26,043 nt of DNA from positions 1 through 26,043 of the IMG/VR virus record IMGVR_UViG_3300042502_000314. One strand, 5' to 3'. A program made the position numbers and the translations under genes. The stretch is from a virus. The notes beneath the pieces are model-generated. The model was not told the origin of the DNA and made no database searches. It was given only the letters and a program-made list of their open reading frames with translations. How positions within the stretch are numbered: the first letter of the stretch is position 1; each line of letters begins with the position of its first letter. Below, piece after piece: positions 7,421 through 14,734 of the stretch.

Positions 7421-7987
7421 TCACAGCCCCTTCAAGCACAGATCGCGCTCGCGCTGGCGGCGCAGGGTCAGACCGCGCACTTCGCGCCCGCCCGCCTTAT
7501 TCCAACGCAAGAACGCATCGCATCCGCCGCGCCAGTCGCCCGCGTTGAACCGGCGGGCAGCGGTCGAGCGGCAGAAGCCAGTGGTGCCGATATTGTAAGC
7601 AAGGCTCACCGAGGCGACGAGCTGGTTCTGGCGCTCCGGTCGGGCCAGCGCCGGCACGCAAGCGAGGACGGGCTTGGCGTGCGCGACCAGCTGCTGTTCG
7701 AGGCGCCGGGTGCAGCCCGCTTCGGTTTCCGCCATGCCAGGGCGGACGTTCTTCGTGTCGCCGTCGCAGATCGTCCACACGCCCACGATGTCGGCATAGG
7801 CGCGCAGATATTGCGGGCCGCTGACGTGCTTGACGACAAGCGCGCCGTCATCGGTGACGCTCGCTTCCACCTTGCGACCGCTTTCGTCATGCGGGAGCAT
7901 CACGGCCAAGGCAGCGGCAGCGGTTGCCCCCACCAGTGCGACAAGCGCGCTCTTGGGCGAAACGTCCGGGTCAGGCTGCTGTGCCAT
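7421..7987 (-). CDS. GH24-like phage lysozyme/endolysin with N-terminal membrane segment (188 aa)
   Basis: The lysozyme core is visible as YLRAYADIVGVWTICDGDT (60-78), LAYNIG (129-134), a WRGGCDAFLRWNKAGG block (152-167) and RGLTLRRQRERDLC (171-184). GH24 enzymes cut the glycan backbone of peptidoglycan. Asp66 and Thr72 fit the catalytic Asp and Thr by spacing. The catalytic Glu, expected nine residues before the Asp, is not there: position 57 is Gly and 56 is Ser. A hydrophobic stretch (about 13-31) near the N-terminus could be a signal anchor, as in SAR endolysins, whose release from the membrane activates them. There are six cysteines (74, 92, 110, 139, 156, 184). The start overlaps the upstream membrane-protein gene by 17 bases. 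Confidence 0.85.
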   Translation of the reverse strand: MAQQPDPDVSPKSALVALVGATAAAALAVMLPHDESGRKVEASVTDDGALVVKHVSGPQYLRAYADIVGVWTICDGDTKNVRPGMAETEAGCTRRLEQQLVAHAKPVLACVPALARPERQNQLVASVSLAYNIGTTGFCRSTAARRFNAGDWRGGCDAFLRWNKAGGREVRGLTLRRQRERDLCLKGL

Positions 7988-8237
7988 CGGGCTTGCTCCC
8001 CTGCTGCCACAGTCTCAGAACGGTCGGGCCGAAGAACGCCACCGCGCCCACAGCCACGGCAGCAACCGCGCGCTGCGTTGGATCAGTCGGCATGAAGTTG
8101 ATGATGCCAAGCAGCAGTTGCGGATTGGACGCGAACGCCGTGACCACAGCGCCAATCAGCGCGGCAAGCTGCACGCTCGAAAACCGCCACGCCTTGCGCC
8201 ACTCGGGGATCAAATGCTTGTCGAGCCAGTCAATCAT
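7971..8237 (-). CDS. Holin-like membrane protein with two predicted helices (88 aa)
   Basis: From the ATG at 8237 the protein reads MIDWLDKHLIPEWRKAW, a hydrophobic helix (about 20-37), a short loop (NFMPTDPTQ), a second hydrophobic helix (about 57-75) and a charged tail. Two helices with short ends and a place directly upstream of the lysozyme are typical of class II holins. The start is set by a TATGA overlap with the preceding gene's stop; the longer upstream frame reads through that gene in another frame. It could instead be a minor membrane protein, so the holin call is inference. Confidence 0.75.
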   Translation of the reverse strand: MIDWLDKHLIPEWRKAWRFSSVQLAALIGAVVTAFASNPQLLLGIINFMPTDPTQRAVAAVAVGAVAFFGPTVLRLWQQGSKPDGTAA

Positions 8238-8431
8238 AGGTCGTCCCTTTCCTTGCCAAACAGCCCTTGAACGGTGTCGGTTTCGTAGATGCGGATTGTC
8301 GTCCAAATGATGGTCAGGATCGCCGCGACTGCGGGAAGAATGCTGGCAAGCGAACCGAGCAGGGTAGCTATCGACAGCACATCCCCCGCCATTTTCAGGT
8401 TTTCGGGCAGGTCGTGGAAGGGGTCGTTCAT
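8234..8431 (-). CDS. Small holin-like or lysis-associated membrane protein (65 aa)
   Basis: The protein has an acidic start (MNDPFHDLPENLKMAG), a long hydrophobic stretch (about 17-46, ending AAILTIIWTTIRIY) and a polar tail (ETDTVQGLFGKERDDL). The IRIYETxTVQ segment recurs in small phage membrane proteins near lysis genes. The ATG at 8431 overlaps the stop of the 40-residue gene as ATGA, which fixes the start; a longer frame begins 51 bases earlier but reads through that gene. It and the next gene (88 aa) are the two holin or antiholin candidates. Confidence 0.75.
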   Translation of the reverse strand: MNDPFHDLPENLKMAGDVLSIATLLGSLASILPAVAAILTIIWTTIRIYETDTVQGLFGKERDDL

Positions 8432-8550
8432 GCCGGCAAGTCCTTGCTCATAACAATTTCGTTCTCGCGCCAGACCACCCATTCACCGGGCGCGCAGATG
8501 CGCTCCGCCGCGCCGTTCTCCACGGCGGCAATTGCCTGTTCTTTTGTCAT
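8428..8550 (-). CDS. Small hypothetical protein (40 aa)
   Basis: From the ATG at 8550 the frame encodes MTKEQAIAAVENGAAERI, then CAPGEWVVWRENEIVMSKDL and PA. It lies ten bases after the hub-protein stop and its own TGA overlaps the next ATG (ATGA), the spacing seen throughout this operon. There is no hydrophobic segment. The tight packing and shared direction support a real gene; no function is recognised. Confidence 0.65.
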   Translation of the reverse strand: MTKEQAIAAVENGAAERICAPGEWVVWRENEIVMSKDLPA

Positions 8551-8560
8551 GCTTGTCGCC

Positions 8561-11500
8561 TCAGGTTGCGATGACGGTGACATCAAGCGAGTTGGACATG
8601 GTGCTGATGGTGCCGGTGCCCGACGTTCTCTGTAAGTCCACAGTCACCGTGACCGTCCCAGACGAAACGCTATGAACTGCATCGAACAGGTCTGAGTAGT
8701 CCACCAACTGAATGACACCGCCTGAAACCGTGTTCTGCGAGGCAGACGTATCCACCGTTGTGCCATTAATCTGGACGCGGGCCTGATGGTCACAAGTTCC
8801 AGTCCCAGACGAAACATCAATCCGGTTTCCACCTGACAGGCCAATGTTGTTGAAGAACAATCGACCAGTGGGGCAGCCTGTCAGCGTCAAGGTGATAACG
8901 TTCGTCCATGCACCCGTGTTGCCGACACCAGAACTGGAAGTCGTGTTGCCAGTCTTGGCGGAAACCACCCCGCTAGCCGGCGTCGGGACGTAGGTGACAT
9001 TCACCGCCAGATCGGTCGCGAGGCTATCGGTGTGCGTGTAACGCACTGCATAGGCACCAGACTGGACGATGCCCGAAAGCGTCACCGTGCCAGTGCTGGA
9101 ACTGATGCTTGCCGAACCTGCGCCAAGGTTGGACGAGGGCAGCGACCATGTGCCGCCCGTCAGCGTAGCGGTGCCGCGCTTGGCTGTATGCGTCACGGTG
9201 CGGTTGCCGGTGTGGCCCGCCTCGCCCTGCTTTATCTCGATGCTCGGGAACTGCGGCTCAATGCTGCGCTGGGCGGTGGCGGTGATGTCAGCCGATGTCC
9301 GCCAGTTGGAGCCGTCCCATTGGTAAATCTCGCGCGTGTCGGTTGCGTGGTATTCCTGCCCGATGAACTGGCCCGAGGCAGGCCGCGCAGAAAGCAGCCC
9401 CTGAAGCGCGCTGCGGCGGTTATCGACGCTGATACTCGCAGTCCCGATGCCGTTGATGACGCCGCTTCCGTCGATGGTGATGATGTTGTTCGGGTCAGCC
9501 CCGTCGCTGGCGTTCGGGCCCGGAGTGAACGGCGGATGCGTAGTCTGGCCTGTTGCCGCCGAAGTGACCATCGGTTCAAGAAAGCCAACCTGCAACTGCC
9601 CCGCGCCTGCCGATTGCGCGCTTATTGCTATTACGGCGCTGCGTGCGCTGGCGGGCACAGTTGAAAAACCAGAGAATCGGCCCGACGCCTCACTCACCCC
9701 TAGCAAGGCCGTCGCTATGGATGTGCTACCAACTTGATTATTTGCTGCATCCCGATAATCGACAAAAAGCAGCCAATTAATAGGGTTCGGGCCGCTAATA
9801 GAAAACGCCTGAAGCAAACTTGAAATTGAAAGTCGCTCACCGGGAACCACGGGGAAAGGAGGATTATTAAACAAGAAATGAAATTGTCCGCTTGCCGTAA
9901 AGGTCGGCTGCGAAACGATGAATTGCCGCCCGTCGAATGTAATCGGGAAAGGGTTTCCGCCGATAGGAGCGCCAGAGCCGCTCCACCCGCGCCCACCTTC
10001 AAACCGCGAGAACGGCACGCGGTTAGCGTTGCCAAGTGGCAGCAGGTTGTTGTTCACCGGGATGCCGGCAGTGCCGATGCCATTGATGACGCCGCTTCCA
10101 TCGACAGTGATGTCGCTGTTCGGTTGGCCGAGGCTATCAGCGCGGCCCGACGAATAGCGCGGTGCGGTCGTCTGCCCTGCTGCAATTTTCGACAGCATTG
10201 GCTCGGTGAAGAAGATGTAGGGCTCGCTCTCGCCTGTCCCCAGCATCCGCATCATCGGGATGGCCCACCGCGCATTGGCGGGTGCGGTGTCCACGACAGT
10301 CAAAAGGCCAAAGTTAGCCGGATCACCGTTTTGCGCGCCACCGGGAGTCCCGCCCGATGCTGACGGTGCGTAGGCTATCCACGCGCCTGCCCCGTCGAAA
10401 AAGAGCATGAACAACTGGAACGTGCAGCGGTGCGGTGCAGCAAGGACAGTCGCAGCAAGCCTGTCCCCCTGCACCACAGGCATGGCAAATAAGGGGGCAT
10501 TGGCAATGCTGGCCCCGCCCCAAAGGGCATTAGGCGCGAGATCAGCGACAGCACCCGCTGCGAGCGTTCCTGGCACGTTCGCCCACATCACATTGCGCTG
10601 CCCGAACCAATTGGTAGGGGTTCCCGGCAAGTTCACGCCCCAATCGGCTTCAAATGCGCCGCCCCGCCAGCGCCACCCGAACTTGCCGCGTGTGAAGTCG
10701 CTGTTGACCACCGCATTGCTGCCGCTGGCATCCCGATCCACCCGCACCAGCGTGATCTTGTCGGTGATCCCGCCCAGCGTGGCCGTAACCGTCACCTGCC
10801 GGTTCGCGCCGAAATTGGCGACCGAAAGCGTGCGCGTGTTGCCCGAGCCGCCCAGCGTCACCGAAGGCGAGGTTGACCAAGTGGCCGTGCCGCTCAGGTT
10901 ATTCAGCAGCGCCTCAAGCGTGATCGTCTGCGAACTCGGTGCCGCCGCGCCATCGGTGAAGGTGAACGCCTGCGCGTCAACGGTCAGTTGCAGCCTCGGG
11001 CCGGTCACGCCCTGCTTCGACTTCGCCAGCGTGTAGGTGCGGTCGTAGTTCACGCCCGCCCACGCCGCGCGGATCGTCGCCGTCGCCAGATCAACGCCGG
11101 GGTCGCTCACCGTGTAAACGCCGCTACTGGAATTGATGCTGATCCAGCTTGGCGATGCGGGTGTCTGTGCCGCAATCGAGAAGGTCGGGGTCAGCACTGT
11201 TTCGCCGCGCAGCAAGCGCATTGTGCCGCCCGCGCTGCTGTAATCCCCGCCGCTGCCATCCGCAGCCGTGGCGACAACGTGCGCCTCGTTGCTCACGATC
11301 ACGCTGATGCCGGGAAGCCCGTCCGCCCCCGCAGGCCCGCTGCCCGCATTCGCCAGCAAGGCCCACCGCGCCACATCAGGCGGCGCATTGCCCGTGCTGC
11401 TCGCCACAATCAACTGATAGGACGAACCCGAGAACAGCACGCTATCGCCGCGCACATAGGTCGTGCCCGCCGCATAGGTGCCGCGCGGGACGTTGCGGGT

Positions 11501-13126
11501 CGAGCCAGCCTCACCGGGCTGCAATTCCTCGGCGGTGCGGCCGTCATCGAACTCGACATCGACCGCGCGCGGGGTAATCGCCGCAGCCGCCAGTAGGTCG
11601 CGCTCTTCGGTCGTCTGCAACAGCGTCGGGGTCGGCGGGGGAGATGCAACCCTGCCCAAAGCGAAGTCATGCTTGCCGGGGGTTTCAGACTTGAGCGACA
11701 GCGACACCGCAAGGCTCTGCGGATTGAGGCTGCGCTGGTTAATCACCGCCAGCCCGTCATAGGCGACAAGGCTGCTGTCGATCTCGATGCAATCGCCAGG
11801 ACGGTAAAAGCGCCAACTTGCCTTGGCCTGCAAGTCCATCGGGCCGATTTCGCGGCTGTCCGTCATCGCATAAGCGGCCAACTCGCCCGCCTGCGCCGCA
11901 TTCGTCACGCCGTTGAGCGGGTAAACCTGTGTTAGCTTTGCGCCGCCGTCTTCGGTGCGATAGGTGGATCCGACAATTTCCGCCGCCGTGATCTGCTGCC
12001 AGTTATGATCCGGCGAGACGTATTGCGGGCGCACGCCGTTCATCCGGTCGCGCACGGTCTGCACCGCATCAGTGCCGCCGCCAGCATCAAGAATATCGTC
12101 ATCGGTCAGCGTGGCAAGCGCAAGGCGCGGACGGTGCCAATCGAACGACAGCAAGCCGCCTGCCTGATACCAGCGCGCGCCGCCCGCTGCACAAAGGTCG
12201 TCAAGGTTGCGCACCCGCTGCTCGCGCAGGTTCGCGCCCGTGCCGCCTTCGGTCAGGATCATGTTGACCGTCCACTCGTTCGCATCGCAGTCATTCGCCC
12301 AATCGACGATTGCTGCCATGTCGAGCGTATCGACAGGCTGGCCGAGGCCGAACACGCGGACGCCGTTCTGAAACCGCCCGAGGGCATAGGTCACGGCATG
12401 GCAAGCGGGGTTGCGGTTGTAGACGTAGGTACTTTCGACACCAGCACGGCAGGCACCGGAGCCGCCCGGATAGGTGCTGTCCTGCCGGGGGTCATAGACC
12501 CTTTCGCCATCGCACAGCGCCGTGTAGATCGGCAGGCCCGAGGCAAACACCTTGCCATCGCGGTCAAAATTGAAATTCAGCCCGACATGGGCGCAGCCCG
12601 ACAGGCGGCTCGAGGTCGTCCATCCCGGCGCGGCACCGTAGGGCGGAACCAGCGCAGTCGTTTGCGGGCGCGTGCCGAGGTTCTGGACGCTGTTGAAGAA
12701 CCCACCGAAATAGCCGTTGTCGATAAGGGCAAAATCGAAATACTCGCCCACGATGCCCTGAATTGGCCCGACGCCAGACAGGACGCGCACCTGCCAGCGG
12801 AAGGGGTTAGGCACCTTCTTGAGCGTAGCACCATAGGCGACATCGTGGCGCATCACGCCGCCCGTCATTACCTGCCCGACGATGTATGGTCGCGGCGGCT
12901 CGATGTCGATCACGACTTGTGCTGGCGAACCGCGCGCGATTGGCTTGGGCGCGGTGAGTTGTGAGGCGGCTGAAGCCACACCTGCGGTTGTGCTGGCAAT
13001 CGCTGCAATGGTGCCAATCTTGACGCCCGCGACAACAACGGCAGACCCCGCGACCGCGCCCACACCCGTGGCGATTAGCGCAGCGGCGGCGGCGATGGTG
13101 GCAACGGTGCGAAGGGTCTTGCTCAT
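8561..13126 (-). CDS. Large tail hub / host-specificity (tip attachment) protein (1521 aa)
   Basis: An N-terminal hydrophobic Ala/Val-rich segment (about 5-55) leads into a baseplate-hub-like region (about 60-500). Around 549-580 a sequence with YVRGDSVLFSGSSYQ resembles carbohydrate-binding modules of the chitin-binding 5/12 type, followed by a short collagen-like GPAGADGLPG (about 596-605), then beta-rich fibre domains. Two copies of the SGVINGIGTA motif lie exactly 210 codons apart, near residues 1010 and 1220. The last 300 residues are Ser/Thr/Gly-rich beta sheet. By place after the tip hydrolase and by size this is the central fibre or receptor-binding protein. The ATG at 13126 overlaps the preceding stop as ATGA; the longer frame from 13147 is less likely. 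Confidence 0.88.
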   Translation of the reverse strand: MSKTLRTVATIAAAAALIATGVGAVAGSAVVVAGVKIGTIAAIASTTAGVASAASQLTAPKPIARGSPAQVVIDIEPPRPYIVGQVMTGGVMRHDVAYGATLKKVPNPFRWQVRVLSGVGPIQGIVGEYFDFALIDNGYFGGFFNSVQNLGTRPQTTALVPPYGAAPGWTTSSRLSGCAHVGLNFNFDRDGKVFASGLPIYTALCDGERVYDPRQDSTYPGGSGACRAGVESTYVYNRNPACHAVTYALGRFQNGVRVFGLGQPVDTLDMAAIVDWANDCDANEWTVNMILTEGGTGANLREQRVRNLDDLCAAGGARWYQAGGLLSFDWHRPRLALATLTDDDILDAGGGTDAVQTVRDRMNGVRPQYVSPDHNWQQITAAEIVGSTYRTEDGGAKLTQVYPLNGVTNAAQAGELAAYAMTDSREIGPMDLQAKASWRFYRPGDCIEIDSSLVAYDGLAVINQRSLNPQSLAVSLSLKSETPGKHDFALGRVASPPPTPTLLQTTEERDLLAAAAITPRAVDVEFDDGRTAEELQPGEAGSTRNVPRGTYAAGTTYVRGDSVLFSGSSYQLIVASSTGNAPPDVARWALLANAGSGPAGADGLPGISVIVSNEAHVVATAADGSGGDYSSAGGTMRLLRGETVLTPTFSIAAQTPASPSWISINSSSGVYTVSDPGVDLATATIRAAWAGVNYDRTYTLAKSKQGVTGPRLQLTVDAQAFTFTDGAAAPSSQTITLEALLNNLSGTATWSTSPSVTLGGSGNTRTLSVANFGANRQVTVTATLGGITDKITLVRVDRDASGSNAVVNSDFTRGKFGWRWRGGAFEADWGVNLPGTPTNWFGQRNVMWANVPGTLAAGAVADLAPNALWGGASIANAPLFAMPVVQGDRLAATVLAAPHRCTFQLFMLFFDGAGAWIAYAPSASGGTPGGAQNGDPANFGLLTVVDTAPANARWAIPMMRMLGTGESEPYIFFTEPMLSKIAAGQTTAPRYSSGRADSLGQPNSDITVDGSGVINGIGTAGIPVNNNLLPLGNANRVPFSRFEGGRGWSGSGAPIGGNPFPITFDGRQFIVSQPTFTASGQFHFLFNNPPFPVVPGERLSISSLLQAFSISGPNPINWLLFVDYRDAANNQVGSTSIATALLGVSEASGRFSGFSTVPASARSAVIAISAQSAGAGQLQVGFLEPMVTSAATGQTTHPPFTPGPNASDGADPNNIITIDGSGVINGIGTASISVDNRRSALQGLLSARPASGQFIGQEYHATDTREIYQWDGSNWRTSADITATAQRSIEPQFPSIEIKQGEAGHTGNRTVTHTAKRGTATLTGGTWSLPSSNLGAGSASISSSTGTVTLSGIVQSGAYAVRYTHTDSLATDLAVNVTYVPTPASGVVSAKTGNTTSSSGVGNTGAWTNVITLTLTGCPTGRLFFNNIGLSGGNRIDVSSGTGTCDHQARVQINGTTVDTSASQNTVSGGVIQLVDYSDLFDAVHSVSSGTVTVTVDLQRTSGTGTISTMSNSLDVTVIAT
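9444..9482 (-). repeat. Direct repeat within the hub gene, copy 2
   Basis: These 39 bases match 10074-10112 with about four substitutions, and both encode DGSGVINGIGTA. The copies are exactly 630 bp apart, so they mark ends of a duplicated fibre module. Confidence 0.8.
10074..10112 (-). repeat. Direct repeat within the hub gene, copy 1
   Basis: This is the partner of the copy at 9444-9482. Upstream of both lie related segments (FTEPMLSKIAAGQTTAP and FLEPMVTSAATGQTTHP), so the similarity extends beyond the 39 bases at protein level. Confidence 0.8.
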
Positions 13127-13551
13127 AGTCGCCAAGCCCCCGTGCAAAGCGCATAGCCCTCATCGGTCAGCCGCGCGATCTGGCACTCGGCTGCATCCTC
13201 ATGCCAGCCAATCACCGCGCGTAGCTGCCCGTAGATCATCAGCGCATCAAACCCGCCTTCATCACCCGGAAACGCCGCGACATCGCCGGTCAGCATTTGC
13301 GCCGCCGGAATGCGCGGAAAGTGCTTGTCCATCAGTTCGGGCAATGTCTCGACACCTTCTGCCCGAAGTGCTTTCATCGCGCCGACAGCCGAGCGAAAGC
13401 GCGGCACGATCGGCAACTGGTGACCCATCTGCGCAGCATGAAACCGAAGCAAGTGAATGCATGTCGCCTGCTTCGACCAGTCAAACGCGCGGCCCGCAAA
13501 CCGCTTTTGCGTGGCCTGTGTCGCGGCAACCCGGCGCTGAAGCTCATTCAT
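13123..13551 (-). CDS. Tail-tip cell-wall hydrolase-like protein, DUF6950/NlpC-P60-like (142 aa)
   Basis: The segment FDWSKQATCIHLLRFHA (23-39) matches the start of the NlpC/P60-like fold in DUF6950 proteins, where the Cys (here 31) is the nucleophile. A second conserved part, GDVAAFPGDEGGFDALMIYG, follows near 88-107. These proteins sit between minor tail proteins and the tail hub in many siphoviruses and are thought to help open peptidoglycan during DNA entry. I cannot point to the catalytic His with confidence, so activity is uncertain. Both ends overlap neighbours as ATGA. Confidence 0.8.
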   Translation of the reverse strand: MNELQRRVAATQATQKRFAGRAFDWSKQATCIHLLRFHAAQMGHQLPIVPRFRSAVGAMKALRAEGVETLPELMDKHFPRIPAAQMLTGDVAAFPGDEGGFDALMIYGQLRAVIGWHEDAAECQIARLTDEGYALCTGAWRL

Positions 13552-14159
13552 CGGGCAAACTCTTGCGTGAATGCATCGAACCCGCCGCCGCCAAAGCCGC
13601 CATTGCCGAAATTAACGCCGCCACCGCCGCGCGCGCTTTCAACGCCCCATGTCACGGTCTTGACCAGCCCGGTCGCCTGATCGTGGCCCGTCTCGCCCGA
13701 ATAAAGGCTCTTGTGAAACTCAGCCGACAGCCCATTGCCGTCATCGCTGAACAGCAAGACTTCGGTTTCCGGCACGTTGGAAAGCACAATCTGCAATTGC
13801 TGGAAGGCGAATTGCTGCCGCACCCGATCCATCCGCCCCGCAAACCGCAGATCGGGCGTGCCGACAACCGCGCCCGTCGAAGGGTCAAACTCTGCCACCC
13901 ACAGCCGCATGGCAGAACGCGCGAACGCACCGGCCTGCAAAGGCGCAAGCGCGGCGTTGCTCGGCGGGGCAAACACGATTTCCTGCTCGGGCAGTTCCGC
14001 GCCAAAGCCTTCGGAGACTTCCCCGATCTGCGCGATGCTGCCAATCGTCGGATGCTCGGCAGTGTACGTGTTTCCGCCGTACACGGTCACGCCCCCGTCG
14101 CTCAGGTAAACCGAACCGCTGGGTAGATCGAGGCGCAGCAGCCAGGTCGCCCCGTTCAT
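13548..14159 (-). CDS. Minor tail (tail-tip) protein (203 aa)
   Basis: The protein begins MNGATWLLRLDLPSGSVYLSDGGVTVYGG, is beta-rich through the middle (RLWVAEFDPSTGAVVG, LRFAGRMDRVRQQFAF) and ends in a glycine-rich tail. Its place between a tape-measure-proximal tail protein and the tip hydrolase corresponds to minor tail proteins that build the tip. The pattern of a short domain reading out a surface quantity followed by LRFxGRMD resembles DUF2163-type tip proteins, but I am not certain of the family. ATGA overlaps lie at both ends. Confidence 0.8.
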   Translation of the reverse strand: MNGATWLLRLDLPSGSVYLSDGGVTVYGGNTYTAEHPTIGSIAQIGEVSEGFGAELPEQEIVFAPPSNAALAPLQAGAFARSAMRLWVAEFDPSTGAVVGTPDLRFAGRMDRVRQQFAFQQLQIVLSNVPETEVLLFSDDGNGLSAEFHKSLYSGETGHDQATGLVKTVTWGVESARGGGGVNFGNGGFGGGGFDAFTQEFAR

Positions 14160-14734
14160 CGGACTTCCTTCAGGCTAAACTCAATCGGAAACACGCGATT
14201 GACATCAACGCCCCATGACCAATCACCGGGCAGCAAGCCTTCAACCTGCGGTTCGGCCAGATTGACCACCGTGTTATCCGCGAAGCTGTCGCGCAGCAGT
14301 TCGTTCAATTCGATGGTGGCCTGACCCGATCCGTTAGCGGTCGCGCCCACACCGACCGAATGCAGAAAGTGCTGCCCCGACTTGACCAGCGACAGCCAAA
14401 AACCCTCTTGAATGACATATCCGGGGGTCAGCCCGTCAATTGCAATCGTGCGCCCGGTCGTGACCGCACCATTGAGCAGCGGTGTCCCCGGCGTTCCCTG
14501 CGAATGCAACAGAGGCAACTTGACCCGCACGCCGCCCTGCTTTCCCGCAATCAGCCGCGCGACCATCACGCGCCCGTTTTCCGGCGTGTAGGGGCCGAAG
14601 GTGAACGCGACCGTGTAACGCCCACCTTTGCGCGGGATGTAGTCGTCAGACTGTATCCCGGTTTGCGTAAAGCCCGCATCGTTAAACGTGGCCTGAAAGC
14701 TGCCGGGAACGGCGAAGGTCGGCAGATCGATCAT
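14156..14734 (-). CDS. Distal/minor tail protein (192 aa)
   Basis: This beta-rich protein, beginning MIDLPTFAVPGSFQATF and ending WSWGVDVNRVFPIEFSLKEVR, directly follows the tape measure gene, where the distal tail protein or its partner is usually encoded. It contains a TPGYVIQEGFWLSLVKSG segment, but no domain I can name with confidence. Start and stop overlap neighbours as ATGA. Assignment to the tail tip rests on position. Confidence 0.75.
   Translation of the reverse strand: MIDLPTFAVPGSFQATFNDAGFTQTGIQSDDYIPRKGGRYTVAFTFGPYTPENGRVMVARLIAGKQGGVRVKLPLLHSQGTPGTPLLNGAVTTGRTIAIDGLTPGYVIQEGFWLSLVKSGQHFLHSVGVGATANGSGQATIELNELLRDSFADNTVVNLAEPQVEGLLPGDWSWGVDVNRVFPIEFSLKEVR

Noticed and set aside
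12005-12964. 319-residue plus-strand reading frame
   Set aside because: Antisense to the hub N-terminal part, same shadow signature.
12882-14126. 414-residue plus-strand reading frame
   Set aside because: It runs antisense across three well-supported tail genes, has Arg/Ala/Pro-rich random-like composition and no domain; a GC-rich shadow frame.
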